NCBI RefSeq assembly: GCF_014358075.1
Contig: NZ_JACONT010000008.1
Span: forward strand, 61,765-125,764
Source: Sphingomonas albertensis
Lineage (GTDB): Bacteria; Pseudomonadota; Alphaproteobacteria; Sphingomonadales; Sphingomonadaceae
Length of the DNA stretch: 64,000 nt
Reading direction: 5' to 3'
In this document: in pieces, positions 43,544-51,338 of the stretch
How positions within the stretch are numbered: position 1 is the first letter of the stretch
Layout of the letters: each line of letters begins with the position of its first letter
Translations under genes and position numbers: made by a program
The notes under the pieces: model-generated
What the model was told of the DNA's origin: nothing
Databases searched by the model: none
Seen by the model: the letters and a program-made list of their open reading frames with translations, nothing else

Positions 43544-45214
43544 TCAGCGCTCGCCGAACAGTTCGCGTTGCGATTTTTCGAGTTCTTCGGCGTAGCGGCG
43601 TCGTACGAAAGATTCCGACAAGATGCCGAGCACCATCCGGTCTTCGTCGAGGACCGCGAGTTCGTCGGCGCCGGACGCGTCGAAGCGGCGCATGACCTCC
43701 GCGATGTCCATCGTCGGCGTCAACGCGGCGTCGGTATTGACGCCAAGCGCACCGACCGGCGACGCGGGATCGAGCCCCTCGGCATAGGCGGTGGGAGTCT
43801 GGACGATGCCCGCATAGCGATCGTCGGCGTCGACCAGCACGGTGCGGCTGGTCGCCCCGAGCGGCACCCGGCGGCGGAACTTGGCGATCGTCGTCGCCGC
43901 CGGCATCGCCTTGGTCTCGCGCCGCATCATCCGCCCCGCGGTCAGCGTCCGCACCCAGCCGACGTCACGCGCGCTCTTGATCGTCTCGCCGCGCAGATGC
44001 AGCCGCCAGGTCGAGAAGCTGTAGCCGAACGTCTCGCGCACGATCGTCGACGACACGAGCGCCGCCGCGAGCACCGCACCGGTCAGCGCGAAGTCGTGAG
44101 TCGCCTCCAGCACGAGCATCGCCATCGTCATCGGCCCGCCGACCACCGCGACCGCGAGCGCCGCCATCCCGACCAGCGCGGCGTTGCGCGGATCAAGCAC
44201 CTCCTGCCCGATCACCGCCGCGAGGCTGCCGGCGAACAGATGCCCGACCAGCGTGCCGAGGAACAGCGACGCGAAGAACAGCCCGCCGCGAAACCCGAAC
44301 CCGAGCGACACGATCGACGCCGCGCATTTGGCGAGGAAGATGGTCGCGATGAACGCCAGCGGCGCGCCGAGCGCGAGATCGGCGTGGAGTGCGCCATGCC
44401 CCGCGGACAGAACCTGCGGCGATACCAGCGCGACCGGAATCAGCAGCAGCCCACCGATCGCGGGACGCAGCCAATCCGGCAGGCGCGCACGCCGCGTCCC
44501 CCGCTCGACCAGCGCGACCGCGTGCATCAACGCGATACCGATGCCCGCACACAGCGCGCCAAGCCCGGCATAGAGCAGGTAATGATGCGTCTCGGTCGGC
44601 ATCGTCGAGACCGAATCGATCACATAGGGCTGGATCCCGAGGAGGTGCGCGACCAGCGTACCGGCCAGCGCCGCGGCGACCACCGGCGCGAGCGCGGTCG
44701 GCGTATAGGCGCCGATGACGATCTCGAACGCATAGAACGCTCCGGCCAGCGGCGCACCGAAGGCGGCGGCGATCGCCGCACCGGTGCCGGCGCCGACGAG
44801 GTTGCGCAGATCGGCGCGGCGCAGGTTGAACGCGGCCCCCGTCACCGACCCGATCGCGCCGCCGAGCTGCGCATAGGCCGCCTCCAGGCCGACCGATGCG
44901 CCGAAGCCGTTGGACAGCATCGTCTGCCCGGAGATCACCAGACTGTCGGGCACCGACATGCGGCCGCCGTGCAGTGCGTTCGCCTCGACCGCATCGACCA
45001 TCCGCCGCTTGCGCGCGCGAGTCGCCCAGGAGAACAGCGCGAGCACGATCCCGCCGATCGGCAGCACGATCAGCGCCGCCAGCGGCAGCGAGGGCAATGC
45101 GCTGAGCCGGGCGGCGGATGAAAGGCCGAACAGGATATGCTGCATCGTCCGCGCGGCCGCACCCTGCAGCACGCTGAGCAACCCCGCCCCCGCCCCGACC
45201 AGCGTCGCCAGCAC
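43544..45214 (-). CDS. ClC-family chloride channel or antiporter with CBS domains
   Basis: A membrane protein of 556 residues from GTG 45214. The ClC core has GFGASVGLEAAYAQLGGAIGS (the gating-glutamate loop, usually GREGP, here GLEAA), GAFYAFEIVIG and GFRGGLFFASLFLG (GxFxP-like loop). A CBS pair follows (ARDVGWVRTLTAGRMM onwards to SESFVRRRY). The protein-like frame continues upstream of 45214 (LSALKWFRRRVRTSEAAFIV), as expected for ClC N-termini, up to a stop near 45310, but contains no ATG, GTG or TTG. So either a rare start is used or the N-terminus is clipped. The altered GREGP and lost GSGIP motifs suggest altered ion preference. Confidence 0.85.
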   Translation of the reverse strand: MLATLVGAGAGLLSVLQGAAARTMQHILFGLSSAARLSALPSLPLAALIVLPIGGIVLALFSWATRARKRRMVDAVEANALHGGRMSVPDSLVISGQTMLSNGFGASVGLEAAYAQLGGAIGSVTGAAFNLRRADLRNLVGAGTGAAIAAAFGAPLAGAFYAFEIVIGAYTPTALAPVVAAALAGTLVAHLLGIQPYVIDSVSTMPTETHHYLLYAGLGALCAGIGIALMHAVALVERGTRRARLPDWLRPAIGGLLLIPVALVSPQVLSAGHGALHADLALGAPLAFIATIFLAKCAASIVSLGFGFRGGLFFASLFLGTLVGHLFAGSLAAVIGQEVLDPRNAALVGMAALAVAVVGGPMTMAMLVLEATHDFALTGAVLAAALVSSTIVRETFGYSFSTWRLHLRGETIKSARDVGWVRTLTAGRMMRRETKAMPAATTIAKFRRRVPLGATSRTVLVDADDRYAGIVQTPTAYAEGLDPASPVGALGVNTDAALTPTMDIAEVMRRFDASGADELAVLDEDRMVLGILSESFVRRRYAEELEKSQRELFGER

Positions 45215-45441
45215 GATGAACGCGGCTTCGCTCGTCCGGACGCGCCGGCGAAACCATTTGAGGGCGGACAGAGGTTGCAGGATCAGGCACCCAATCGCGA
45301 TGGTCGATATCCGCCTCTACGTCCTGGCGCGCGTTTTGCCACCGCGCTTTCGTCGTTGGCAGGCGCACGGCGGTCCGCGACGTGGCGATCGGACCGTGGC
45401 GATCGAACCGCAGCGCAATTTCGGGCTGCGCGGTCGGCGTC

Positions 45442-45459
45442 GATGATATCGTTATCATC
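45442..45459. promoter_or_regulatory. palindrome in the ClC-xylX intergenic region
   Basis: GATGATA (45442-45448), TCGT, TATCATC (45453-45459): a perfect 7+7 inverted repeat. A looser one, TTGAT-N7-ATCAA, lies at 45552-45568. Apart from these and the xylX promoter, 45310-45680 appears empty of genes. Confidence 0.45.
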
Positions 45460-45641
45460 AAAGCGGTCGCGCTGGGCCCTATGGTTTGCGCTTTCGCGCG
45501 CTACCGCCCGGCACTGCGTTGACCGCGTCCCGACCCCGTTTCATAAGGCGGTTGATTTATCTGATCAATGTCGTTCAATTGTTCATTGCGGAAGTCGGAT
45601 CGGCGATCGCATAGGGGATGGGATGATGTAACGCAGGGGGC

Positions 45642-45679
45642 TTGACGGGCTCGCTGGCGCGCATAGGGTAACGCTAACA
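45642..45679 (+). promoter_or_regulatory. xylX promoter with XylR-like operator
   Basis: A possible -35 TTGACG (45642-45647) and weak -10 TAGGGT (45664-45669) precede the operator GGGTAACGCTAACA (45666-45679), matching at 12 of 14 bases the TGGTAGCGCTAACA palindrome recognised by Caulobacter XylR. Similar sites lie before xylD and the GH3 gene. The operator overlaps the -10 region, fitting repression. Confidence 0.6.
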
Positions 45680-45696
45680 ATATGGAGAGGGATATC

Positions 45697-46863
45697 GTGG
45701 AGATCGCATTCGCATCGGCGGTGGCGTTGCCTGCCGACTGGGACCAGGCCATTTTGCTGGGCAGAATCGACAGCGGCGATGGACCTACCCCGGTGATCGT
45801 TCGTGGCGGTCGCGTCTACGATATGTCGCGTGTCGCACCGACGGTCGCCGATCTGGTCGCGTCGGGCGAGTTCGATACGAATGGCGGTACCGATCTGGGT
45901 CATCTCGACGACCTGCACCTGTCGCCCGAACACGGTGCCAAGATCCGCCTGCTGAGCCCGATCGACCTGCAATGCGTCAAGGCATCGGGCGTGACCTTCG
46001 CCGTGTCCGCGCTGGAACGCGTGATCGAGGAACGGGCGCGCGGCGATGCGTCCGCCGCGGTCGCGGTCCGCGCCCGTCTCGAGGAGCGCGTCGGCGGCAG
46101 CATCCGTTCGGTCGTACCCGGATCGCCCGAAGCCGACGCGCTGAAAGCCGCGCTGATCGAAGACGGCATGTGGTCGCAATATCTCGAGGTCGCGATCGGC
46201 CCCGACGCGGAGATCTTCACGAAGAGCCCGACGCTGTCGACGATCGGCTGGGGCGGCGAGATCGGCATCCGATCCGACTCCACCTGGAACAACCCCGAGC
46301 CAGAAGTCGTGCTGATCGTCGACCGCGACGGCAAGACCGTCGGCGCGGCGCTCGGCAACGACGTCAACCTGCGCGATTTCGAGGGGCGTTCCGCGCTCCT
46401 GCTCGGCAAGGCGAAGGACAATAACGCGTCCTGCTCGATCGGGCCTTTCATCCGCCTGTTCGACGACAAATTCGGCATGGACGACATTCGCGCCGCGGAG
46501 ATCGCGCTGACGATCGAGGGCGCCGATGGCTATCGTCTCGACGGCAGCAGTTCGATGGACCAGATCAGCCGCGATCCCGAGGATCTCGTCCACCAGGCGA
46601 TGAGCGAGCATCAATATCCCGACGGCTTCGTGCTGTTCCTCGGCACGCTGTTCGCACCGACGCAGGACCGCGACGAGCCCGGCCGCGGCTTCACGCATGC
46701 GGTCGGCGACGTCGTCACGATCTCCAATCCGAAGCTTGGCGCGCTGGTCAATCCGGTGACGACGTCGAAGGATGCCGCACCGTGGAATTACGGGATCAGC
46801 GATCTCATGCGCAATCTGGCAGGTCGTGGCCTGCTCGCGCACACCAAGAAACAGGGAGCGTAA
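45697..46863 (+). CDS. xylX: 2-keto-3-deoxy-D-xylonate dehydratase (FAH family)
   Basis: A 388-residue member of the fumarylacetoacetate hydrolase family. By position and sequence (LPADWDQAILLGRIDSGDGP, FTKSPTLSTIGWGGEIG, NNPEPEVVLIVDRDGKTVGAALGNDVN) it is XylX of the Weimberg pathway, turning 2-keto-3-deoxyxylonate into 2-oxoglutarate semialdehyde in the cytoplasm. Metal ligands are the ExE in NPEPEV. GTG 45697 is preferred: ATG 45682 is five codons earlier but overlaps the ribosome site GGAGAGG (45684-45690), ideally spaced for the GTG. First gene of the xylX-B-C-carrier-epimerase operon. Confidence 0.85.
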   Translation: MEIAFASAVALPADWDQAILLGRIDSGDGPTPVIVRGGRVYDMSRVAPTVADLVASGEFDTNGGTDLGHLDDLHLSPEHGAKIRLLSPIDLQCVKASGVTFAVSALERVIEERARGDASAAVAVRARLEERVGGSIRSVVPGSPEADALKAALIEDGMWSQYLEVAIGPDAEIFTKSPTLSTIGWGGEIGIRSDSTWNNPEPEVVLIVDRDGKTVGAALGNDVNLRDFEGRSALLLGKAKDNNASCSIGPFIRLFDDKFGMDDIRAAEIALTIEGADGYRLDGSSSMDQISRDPEDLVHQAMSEHQYPDGFVLFLGTLFAPTQDRDEPGRGFTHAVGDVVTISNPKLGALVNPVTTSKDAAPWNYGISDLMRNLAGRGLLAHTKKQGA

Positions 46864-46867
46864 CCAC

Positions 46868-47653
46868 GTGCTGCAAAAGACCAAAGCCACCGACCAGACG
46901 GCGATCTATCCGAGCCTGAAGGGCAAACGCGTCCTGATCACCGGGGGGGCGTCGGGGATCGGCGCCGGCCTGGTCGAGGCATTCGCGCGTCAGGGTGCGC
47001 ACGTCGCGTTCGTCGACATGGCCGAGGACGCAGCGAACGCGCTGATCGAAACGCTGACGCCCGACGTCGCGACCGCACCGATCTTCCTGCCCCTCGACCT
47101 ACGCGACATCGATGCGCTCAAGTCCACGGTCGCTCGGATCGAGGATCAGCTCGGCGGGATCGATATCCTGATCAACAACGCCGCCAACGACGATCGCCAC
47201 ACGATCGACGAGATCACGCCCGAATATTGGGACGAGAGGATGGCGACCAACCTGCGCCACCTGTTCTTTGCCGGCCAAGCCGTGGTGCCGTCGATGAAGC
47301 GCGCCGGCGGCGGCGTCATCCTCAACTTCGGCTCGATCTCGTGGCATCTCGCGCTGCCCGAACTGCTGATCTATCAGACGGCCAAGGCCGGCATCGAGGG
47401 CATGACCCGCGCGATGGCCCGCGACCTGGGTGGGGATGGCATCCGCGTGAACACGATCGTTCCGGGCAACGTCGAGACGCCGCGCCAGCTGAAATGGTAC
47501 ACGCCCGAGGGCGAGGCCGAGATCATCGCCGCGCAGTGCCTGAAGACGCGCGTCCAGCCCGCCGACGTCGCGGCGCTGGTGCTGTTCCTCGCCTCGGACG
47601 ATGCGCGGATGTGCACCGGCCATGATTATTTCGTCGATGCGGGCTGGCGCTGA
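46868..47653 (+). CDS. xylB: D-xylose 1-dehydrogenase (SDR)
   Basis: A 261-residue short-chain dehydrogenase: cofactor loop VLITGGASGIGAGL, NNAAND, catalytic Ser/Tyr/Lys in GSISWHLALPELLIYQTAKAG, then RVNTIVPGNVETPRQ. It matches Caulobacter XylB in length and placement, oxidising D-xylose to xylonolactone with NAD+. GTG 46868 lies 4 nt after the xylX stop; the frame is open upstream but reads through the end of xylX. Some relatives prefer L-arabinose, so sugar preference is inferred from the locus. Confidence 0.84.
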   Translation: MLQKTKATDQTAIYPSLKGKRVLITGGASGIGAGLVEAFARQGAHVAFVDMAEDAANALIETLTPDVATAPIFLPLDLRDIDALKSTVARIEDQLGGIDILINNAANDDRHTIDEITPEYWDERMATNLRHLFFAGQAVVPSMKRAGGGVILNFGSISWHLALPELLIYQTAKAGIEGMTRAMARDLGGDGIRVNTIVPGNVETPRQLKWYTPEGEAEIIAAQCLKTRVQPADVAALVLFLASDDARMCTGHDYFVDAGWR

Positions 47654-47654
47654 C

Positions 47655-48533
47655 ATGCCCCGCGAGATCCAGGCGACGAGCATCTGCGCGGTCGGCGCGA
47701 CGCTCGGCGAAGGCCCGATCTGGGTCGAGCGCGACGCGGCCCTGTGGTTCGTCGATATCAAGGCGCCGAGCGTGTACCGCTTCGATCCCGAGACCGGCAC
47801 GCTCGACAGCTGGGACGCGCCCGACCAGACCGGCTGGGTGATCCCCGCCGACGATGGCGGCTTCCTGGCCGGGGTGCGCGGCGCCCTCCACCGGTTCGAT
47901 CCGGCGACCGGCGCGTTCGAGCATCTCGCCGCCGTCCACCCAGAAACTCCCGGCAACCGCCTGAACGACGCCGCGCGCGATTCCGCGGGTCGCGTCTGGT
48001 TCGGGACGATGGATAACGCCGAATCCGACGAGACCGGCCATGTCTATCACTGGCATCGGGGCGCGCTGACCAAGACCGACATCCCGCCGGTCGCGATCAC
48101 CAACGGCCCGGCGATCGCGCCCGACGGCCGCACGCTCTACGCCGTCGACACGCTCGGCAAGCGGATCGATGCGTATCCGGTCGACGCCGACGGCAGGCTG
48201 GGTACGCCGCGCGTGTTCCTGACGGTCGGTCCCGACGACGGTCATCCCGATGGCGCGATCTGCGATTCCGAAGGCGGCGTCTGGGTCGGGTTCTTCGGCG
48301 GCTGGGCGGCACGCCGCTACGCAGCTGACGGCAGCCTGACCGATATCGTCCGCTTCCCGGTCGCGAACATCACCAAGATCGCGCTCGGCGGTCCCGATGG
48401 CCGCACCGCCTATGCGACGACCGCCGCCAAGGGCCTCGACGAAGACGCCCGCGCCGCCCAACCGCTCGCCGGCAATCTGTTCACCTTCCGCGTCGCCATT
48501 CCCGGCGTGCCCGTCGATCCCGTCACCCTGTAA
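47655..48533 (+). CDS. xylC: xylonolactonase, SMP-30/gluconolactonase family
   Basis: A 292-residue six-bladed beta-propeller of the SMP-30 family. Metal-binding residues are in LGEGPIWVE (Glu), TPGNRLNDAARDS (Asn) and DDGHPDGAICDSEG (Asp), with the ITNGPAIAPDG block between. It opens xylono-1,4- or 1,5-lactone to xylonate. ATG 47655 begins 1 nt after the stop of the dehydrogenase gene, so the two are tightly coupled. Second step of the Weimberg pathway. Confidence 0.88.
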   Translation: MPREIQATSICAVGATLGEGPIWVERDAALWFVDIKAPSVYRFDPETGTLDSWDAPDQTGWVIPADDGGFLAGVRGALHRFDPATGAFEHLAAVHPETPGNRLNDAARDSAGRVWFGTMDNAESDETGHVYHWHRGALTKTDIPPVAITNGPAIAPDGRTLYAVDTLGKRIDAYPVDADGRLGTPRVFLTVGPDDGHPDGAICDSEGGVWVGFFGGWAARRYAADGSLTDIVRFPVANITKIALGGPDGRTAYATTAAKGLDEDARAAQPLAGNLFTFRVAIPGVPVDPVTL

Positions 48534-48578
48534 ATTGCCAACGATGCCGCCAGAGCGTCGTACCGGAGAGGAAATATA

Positions 48579-49994
48579 ATGACCATTGCGGCAGATTCCG
48601 GCCAACATGTGAACCGAGCGCTCATCGCGATGATCGTCATCGTCGCGACGATCGGCGGGTTCATGTTCGGCTATGATTCGGGCGTCATCAACGGCACGCA
48701 GGCGGGGCTCGAGAGCACGTTCGCGCTGTCGTCGCTCGGCACCGGCTTCACCGTCGGCGCGATCCTGATCGGCTCGTCGGTCGGCGCATTCATGGCCGGG
48801 CGGCTTGCCGACAATCTCGGCCGCCGCAACGTGATGATGATCGCCGCGGTACTCTTCATCGTCAGCGCACTCGGCGCGGGTGCGGCCACTTCGGCCACCA
48901 TGTTCGTCCTCGCGCGGATCATCGGCGGGCTCGGCATCGGTGCCGCCAGCGTGCTCGCGCCGGTCTACATCTCCGAAGTCGTCCCCGCGAACGTCCGCGG
49001 CCGGCTGTCGAGCGTGCAGCAGATCATGATCATCACCGGCCTCACCGGTGCGTTCGTCGCCAACTGGTATCTCGCCCGCATCGCCGGTTCGTCGACCGCG
49101 CTGTTCTGGCTCGACTATCCGGCGTGGCGCTGGATGTTCTGGATGCAGGTCATCCCCGCCGCGATCTATCTTGTGACGCTGTTCCTGATCCCCGAAAGCC
49201 CGCGCTTCCTGGTCCTCAAGGGGCGTTACGACGAGGCCGAAACCGTCCTCACCCGCCTGTTCGGAGTCACCGAAGCCAAGCGGAAGGTCGCCGAGATCCG
49301 CGGTTCGCTGTCGGCCGACGCGCATCGTCCGAAGCTGTCGGACCTAATCGACAAGGCCAGCGGCAAGATCCGCCCGATCGTCTGGACCGGCATCGGCCTC
49401 GCGATCTTCCAGCAGTTCGTCGGCATCAACATCGTGTTCTATTACGGCTCGGTGCTGTGGCAGTCGGTCGGCTTCAGCGAGAGCGATGCGCTGCTGATCA
49501 ACATCCTGTCGGGCTCGCTGTCGATCATAGCCTGCCTGCTCACCGTCGCGCTGGTCGACAAGGTCGGGCGCAAGCCGCTGCTGCTGATCGGATCGGCCGG
49601 CATGACCGTCACGCTCGCGATCGTCGGCATCTGCTTTGCCAGCGGCGCGATCGTCGAGGGTACGCTGCGGCTGTCCGACCAGAACGGCCTGATCGCGCTG
49701 ATCGCGGCCAATGCGTATGTCGTGTTCTTCAACCTGAGCTGGGGCCCGATCATGTGGGTGATGCTCGGCGAGATGTTCCCGACGCAGATCCGCGGTTCGG
49801 GGCTCGCGGTCGCGGGCTTCGCGCAGTGGTTCGCCAACTTCGCGATCTCGGTCAGCTTCCCGACGATGGCGATCTCGCTCGGCCTGTCGCTCACTTACGG
49901 CTTCTATGCGCTGTCGGCGTTCGTCTCGTTCTTCTTCGTGTGGAAGATGGTCTCCGAGACGCGCGGTCGCGAACTCGAGGACATGCCGGGCTGA
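48579..49994 (+). CDS. xylE: MFS sugar porter, probable D-xylose:H+ symporter
   Basis: A 471-residue major-facilitator carrier with 12 helices and all sugar-porter signatures: GFMFGYDSGVINGTQ, GRLADNLGRRNVMMI, PVYISEVVPANVRGRL, PESPRFLVLKGR, QQFVGINIVFYYGS, DKVGRKPLLLIGSAG and SETRGRELEDMPG. The QQxxGxN motif is that of XylE-type pentose/hexose symporters. It follows the lactonase by 45 nt with a ribosome site (GGAGAGG), and its stop overlaps the epimerase start (TGATG). Substrate assigned from the operon. Confidence 0.9.
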   Translation: MTIAADSGQHVNRALIAMIVIVATIGGFMFGYDSGVINGTQAGLESTFALSSLGTGFTVGAILIGSSVGAFMAGRLADNLGRRNVMMIAAVLFIVSALGAGAATSATMFVLARIIGGLGIGAASVLAPVYISEVVPANVRGRLSSVQQIMIITGLTGAFVANWYLARIAGSSTALFWLDYPAWRWMFWMQVIPAAIYLVTLFLIPESPRFLVLKGRYDEAETVLTRLFGVTEAKRKVAEIRGSLSADAHRPKLSDLIDKASGKIRPIVWTGIGLAIFQQFVGINIVFYYGSVLWQSVGFSESDALLINILSGSLSIIACLLTVALVDKVGRKPLLLIGSAGMTVTLAIVGICFASGAIVEGTLRLSDQNGLIALIAANAYVVFFNLSWGPIMWVMLGEMFPTQIRGSGLAVAGFAQWFANFAISVSFPTMAISLGLSLTYGFYALSAFVSFFFVWKMVSETRGRELEDMPG

Positions 49995-50836
49995 TGCTGC
50001 ATCTCGAAGCAGGCGACTGGAAGGTCGCGCTCCAGCCGGAACTGGGCGGCACGATCGCCGCCCTCACCTACCAGGCCCGCGATGTGTTGCGCCCGACCCC
50101 AGCGGGCGCGACCAACCCGCTGGAGACCGCCTGTTTCCCGCTGGTGCCGTATGCGAACCGGATCGCCGAAGGCCGGTTCGTGTTTGCGGGGGAGGCGTAT
50201 GCGCTGCCGCGCAACATGGAGGGGCAGGATCATCCGCTCCACGGCGTCGGCTGGCTGCGTGGCTGGGCGGTGGAGGCGTCGGAGGCGGGCTCGGCGGTGC
50301 TGGTCCATACGCACGAAGCCGATGCGGACTGGCCGTGGTCCTACCGCGCCGAACAACTGGTCACGCTGGACGAACCCGGGCTGCGCGTATCGCTGTCGGT
50401 CAGAAACGACAGCGACCGGGCGATGCCGGCCGGGCTTGGGTTCCATCCGTATTTTCCGGCCGGCGAGGATACGCGGCTGAGCTTCGATGCGGGGTCCGTC
50501 TGGCTGGCCGACGACGCGATGTTGCCGACCGAGCGGACCGGGGCGACGCACTTCGCGGATTGGTCGCGGGGGGACGGCGTGGTGCGGTCGTCGCTGATCG
50601 ACAACGCGTATGAGGGGTGGGACAAGGCGGCGACGATCGCGACACCCGACGACACGATCATGCTGACCGGCGAGGGCACGCCGTATCTCCACGTCTTCAC
50701 GCCGCCGGGGCTCGGCTTCTTTTGCGCCGAACCGGTGAGCGACATGCCGAACGCGCTGAACCTGGCGGACCCGACGATCCTGGCACCGGGCGAGACGCGG
50801 ACCATCGCGATGGGGCTCACGGTGGCTCTGGGCTAG
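49994..50836 (+). CDS. aldose 1-epimerase (mutarotase)
   Basis: A 280-residue galactose-mutarotase-like protein. Catalytic residues appear in PYANRIAEGRF, DHPLHGVGWLRGW (His), GLGFHPYF (His) and a C-terminal FTPPGLGFFCAEPVSDMPNAL with the conserved Glu. It interconverts alpha and beta anomers, supplying the anomer needed by xylose dehydrogenase. ATG 49994 overlaps the carrier's stop by 1 nt. Last gene of the plus-strand xyl operon, before a run of repeats that should end transcription. Confidence 0.87.
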   Translation: MLHLEAGDWKVALQPELGGTIAALTYQARDVLRPTPAGATNPLETACFPLVPYANRIAEGRFVFAGEAYALPRNMEGQDHPLHGVGWLRGWAVEASEAGSAVLVHTHEADADWPWSYRAEQLVTLDEPGLRVSLSVRNDSDRAMPAGLGFHPYFPAGEDTRLSFDAGSVWLADDAMLPTERTGATHFADWSRGDGVVRSSLIDNAYEGWDKAATIATPDDTIMLTGEGTPYLHVFTPPGLGFFCAEPVSDMPNALNLADPTILAPGETRTIAMGLTVALG

Positions 50837-50865
50837 TCGGGCTACCTGCTTATATCGTTGTGGAG

Positions 50866-50973
50866 CACCACCCCGGCGAAGGCCGGGGCCCAGTTGGGAT
50901 GGTCGCAGTACCTACGCACCGCCCTTCGTCAGCAACGTCCCCTAACTGGGCCCCGGCCTTCGCCGGGGTGGTG
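50866..50973. repeat. inverted pair of R2 repeats
   Basis: Left arm CACCACCCCGGCGAAGGCC with tail GGGGCCCAGTTGGGA; right arm CTAACTGGGCCCCGG, CCTTCGCCGGGGTGGTG. Part of a 500-nt gene-free stretch (50837-51338) that is nearly all repeats. Confidence 0.87.
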
Positions 50974-51050
50974 CGTTTTGAAAGAGCAGCGCGGACAACA
51001 CAGCGATTGCCTAACCAGGTCAGTTACCGGCGATCCCGCTCTCAAAATCC

Positions 51051-51135
51051 GTCACCCCCGCGAAAGCTGGGGTATCCCGCGGAGCAGATGACGCTCGCCA
51101 CACGAGGAGATCCCAGCGTTCGCTGGGATGACGGT
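51051..51135. repeat. inverted pair of R4-like repeats
   Basis: Left arm GTCACCCCCGCGAAAGCTGG followed by GGTATCCC; right arm GGAGATCCCAGCGTTCGCTG and GGATGACGG. Arms are less well matched than those of the R2 and R3 pairs on either side. Confidence 0.65.
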
Positions 51136-51210
51136 TGGGGAATGGCATGATGCTGGAGGGTGCGCGAGGGACATGAGGTCGCGGGGTGATCCCGAGCCTC
51201 GTCCCACCCC

Positions 51211-51297
51211 TGTCATCCTGACGAAAGTCAGGATCCAGAGTAACTCAAGCACAGCGCGTTTGGCTCTGGATCCTGGATCAGGTCCAGGATGACGGGG
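51211..51297. repeat. inverted pair of R3 repeats
   Basis: Left arm GTCATCCTGACGAAAGTCAGG with tail ATCCAGAG; right arm CTCTGGATCCTGG, ATCAGGTCCAGGATGACGGG. The left arm is identical in its core to the copy at 20327. Confidence 0.85.
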
Positions 51298-51338
51298 GAG
51301 GGCGGCCTGCACTTAAACACGCGCCCTCCCCTTGGACC

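Noticed and set aside
45552..45568. FNR/FixK box (TTGAT-N4-ATCAA) before xylX
   Set aside because: The spacer is 7 nt, not 4.
50837..51338. CRISPR array or direct-repeat array in the xyl gap
   Set aside because: The units are inverted pairs from three families with no regular spacers.
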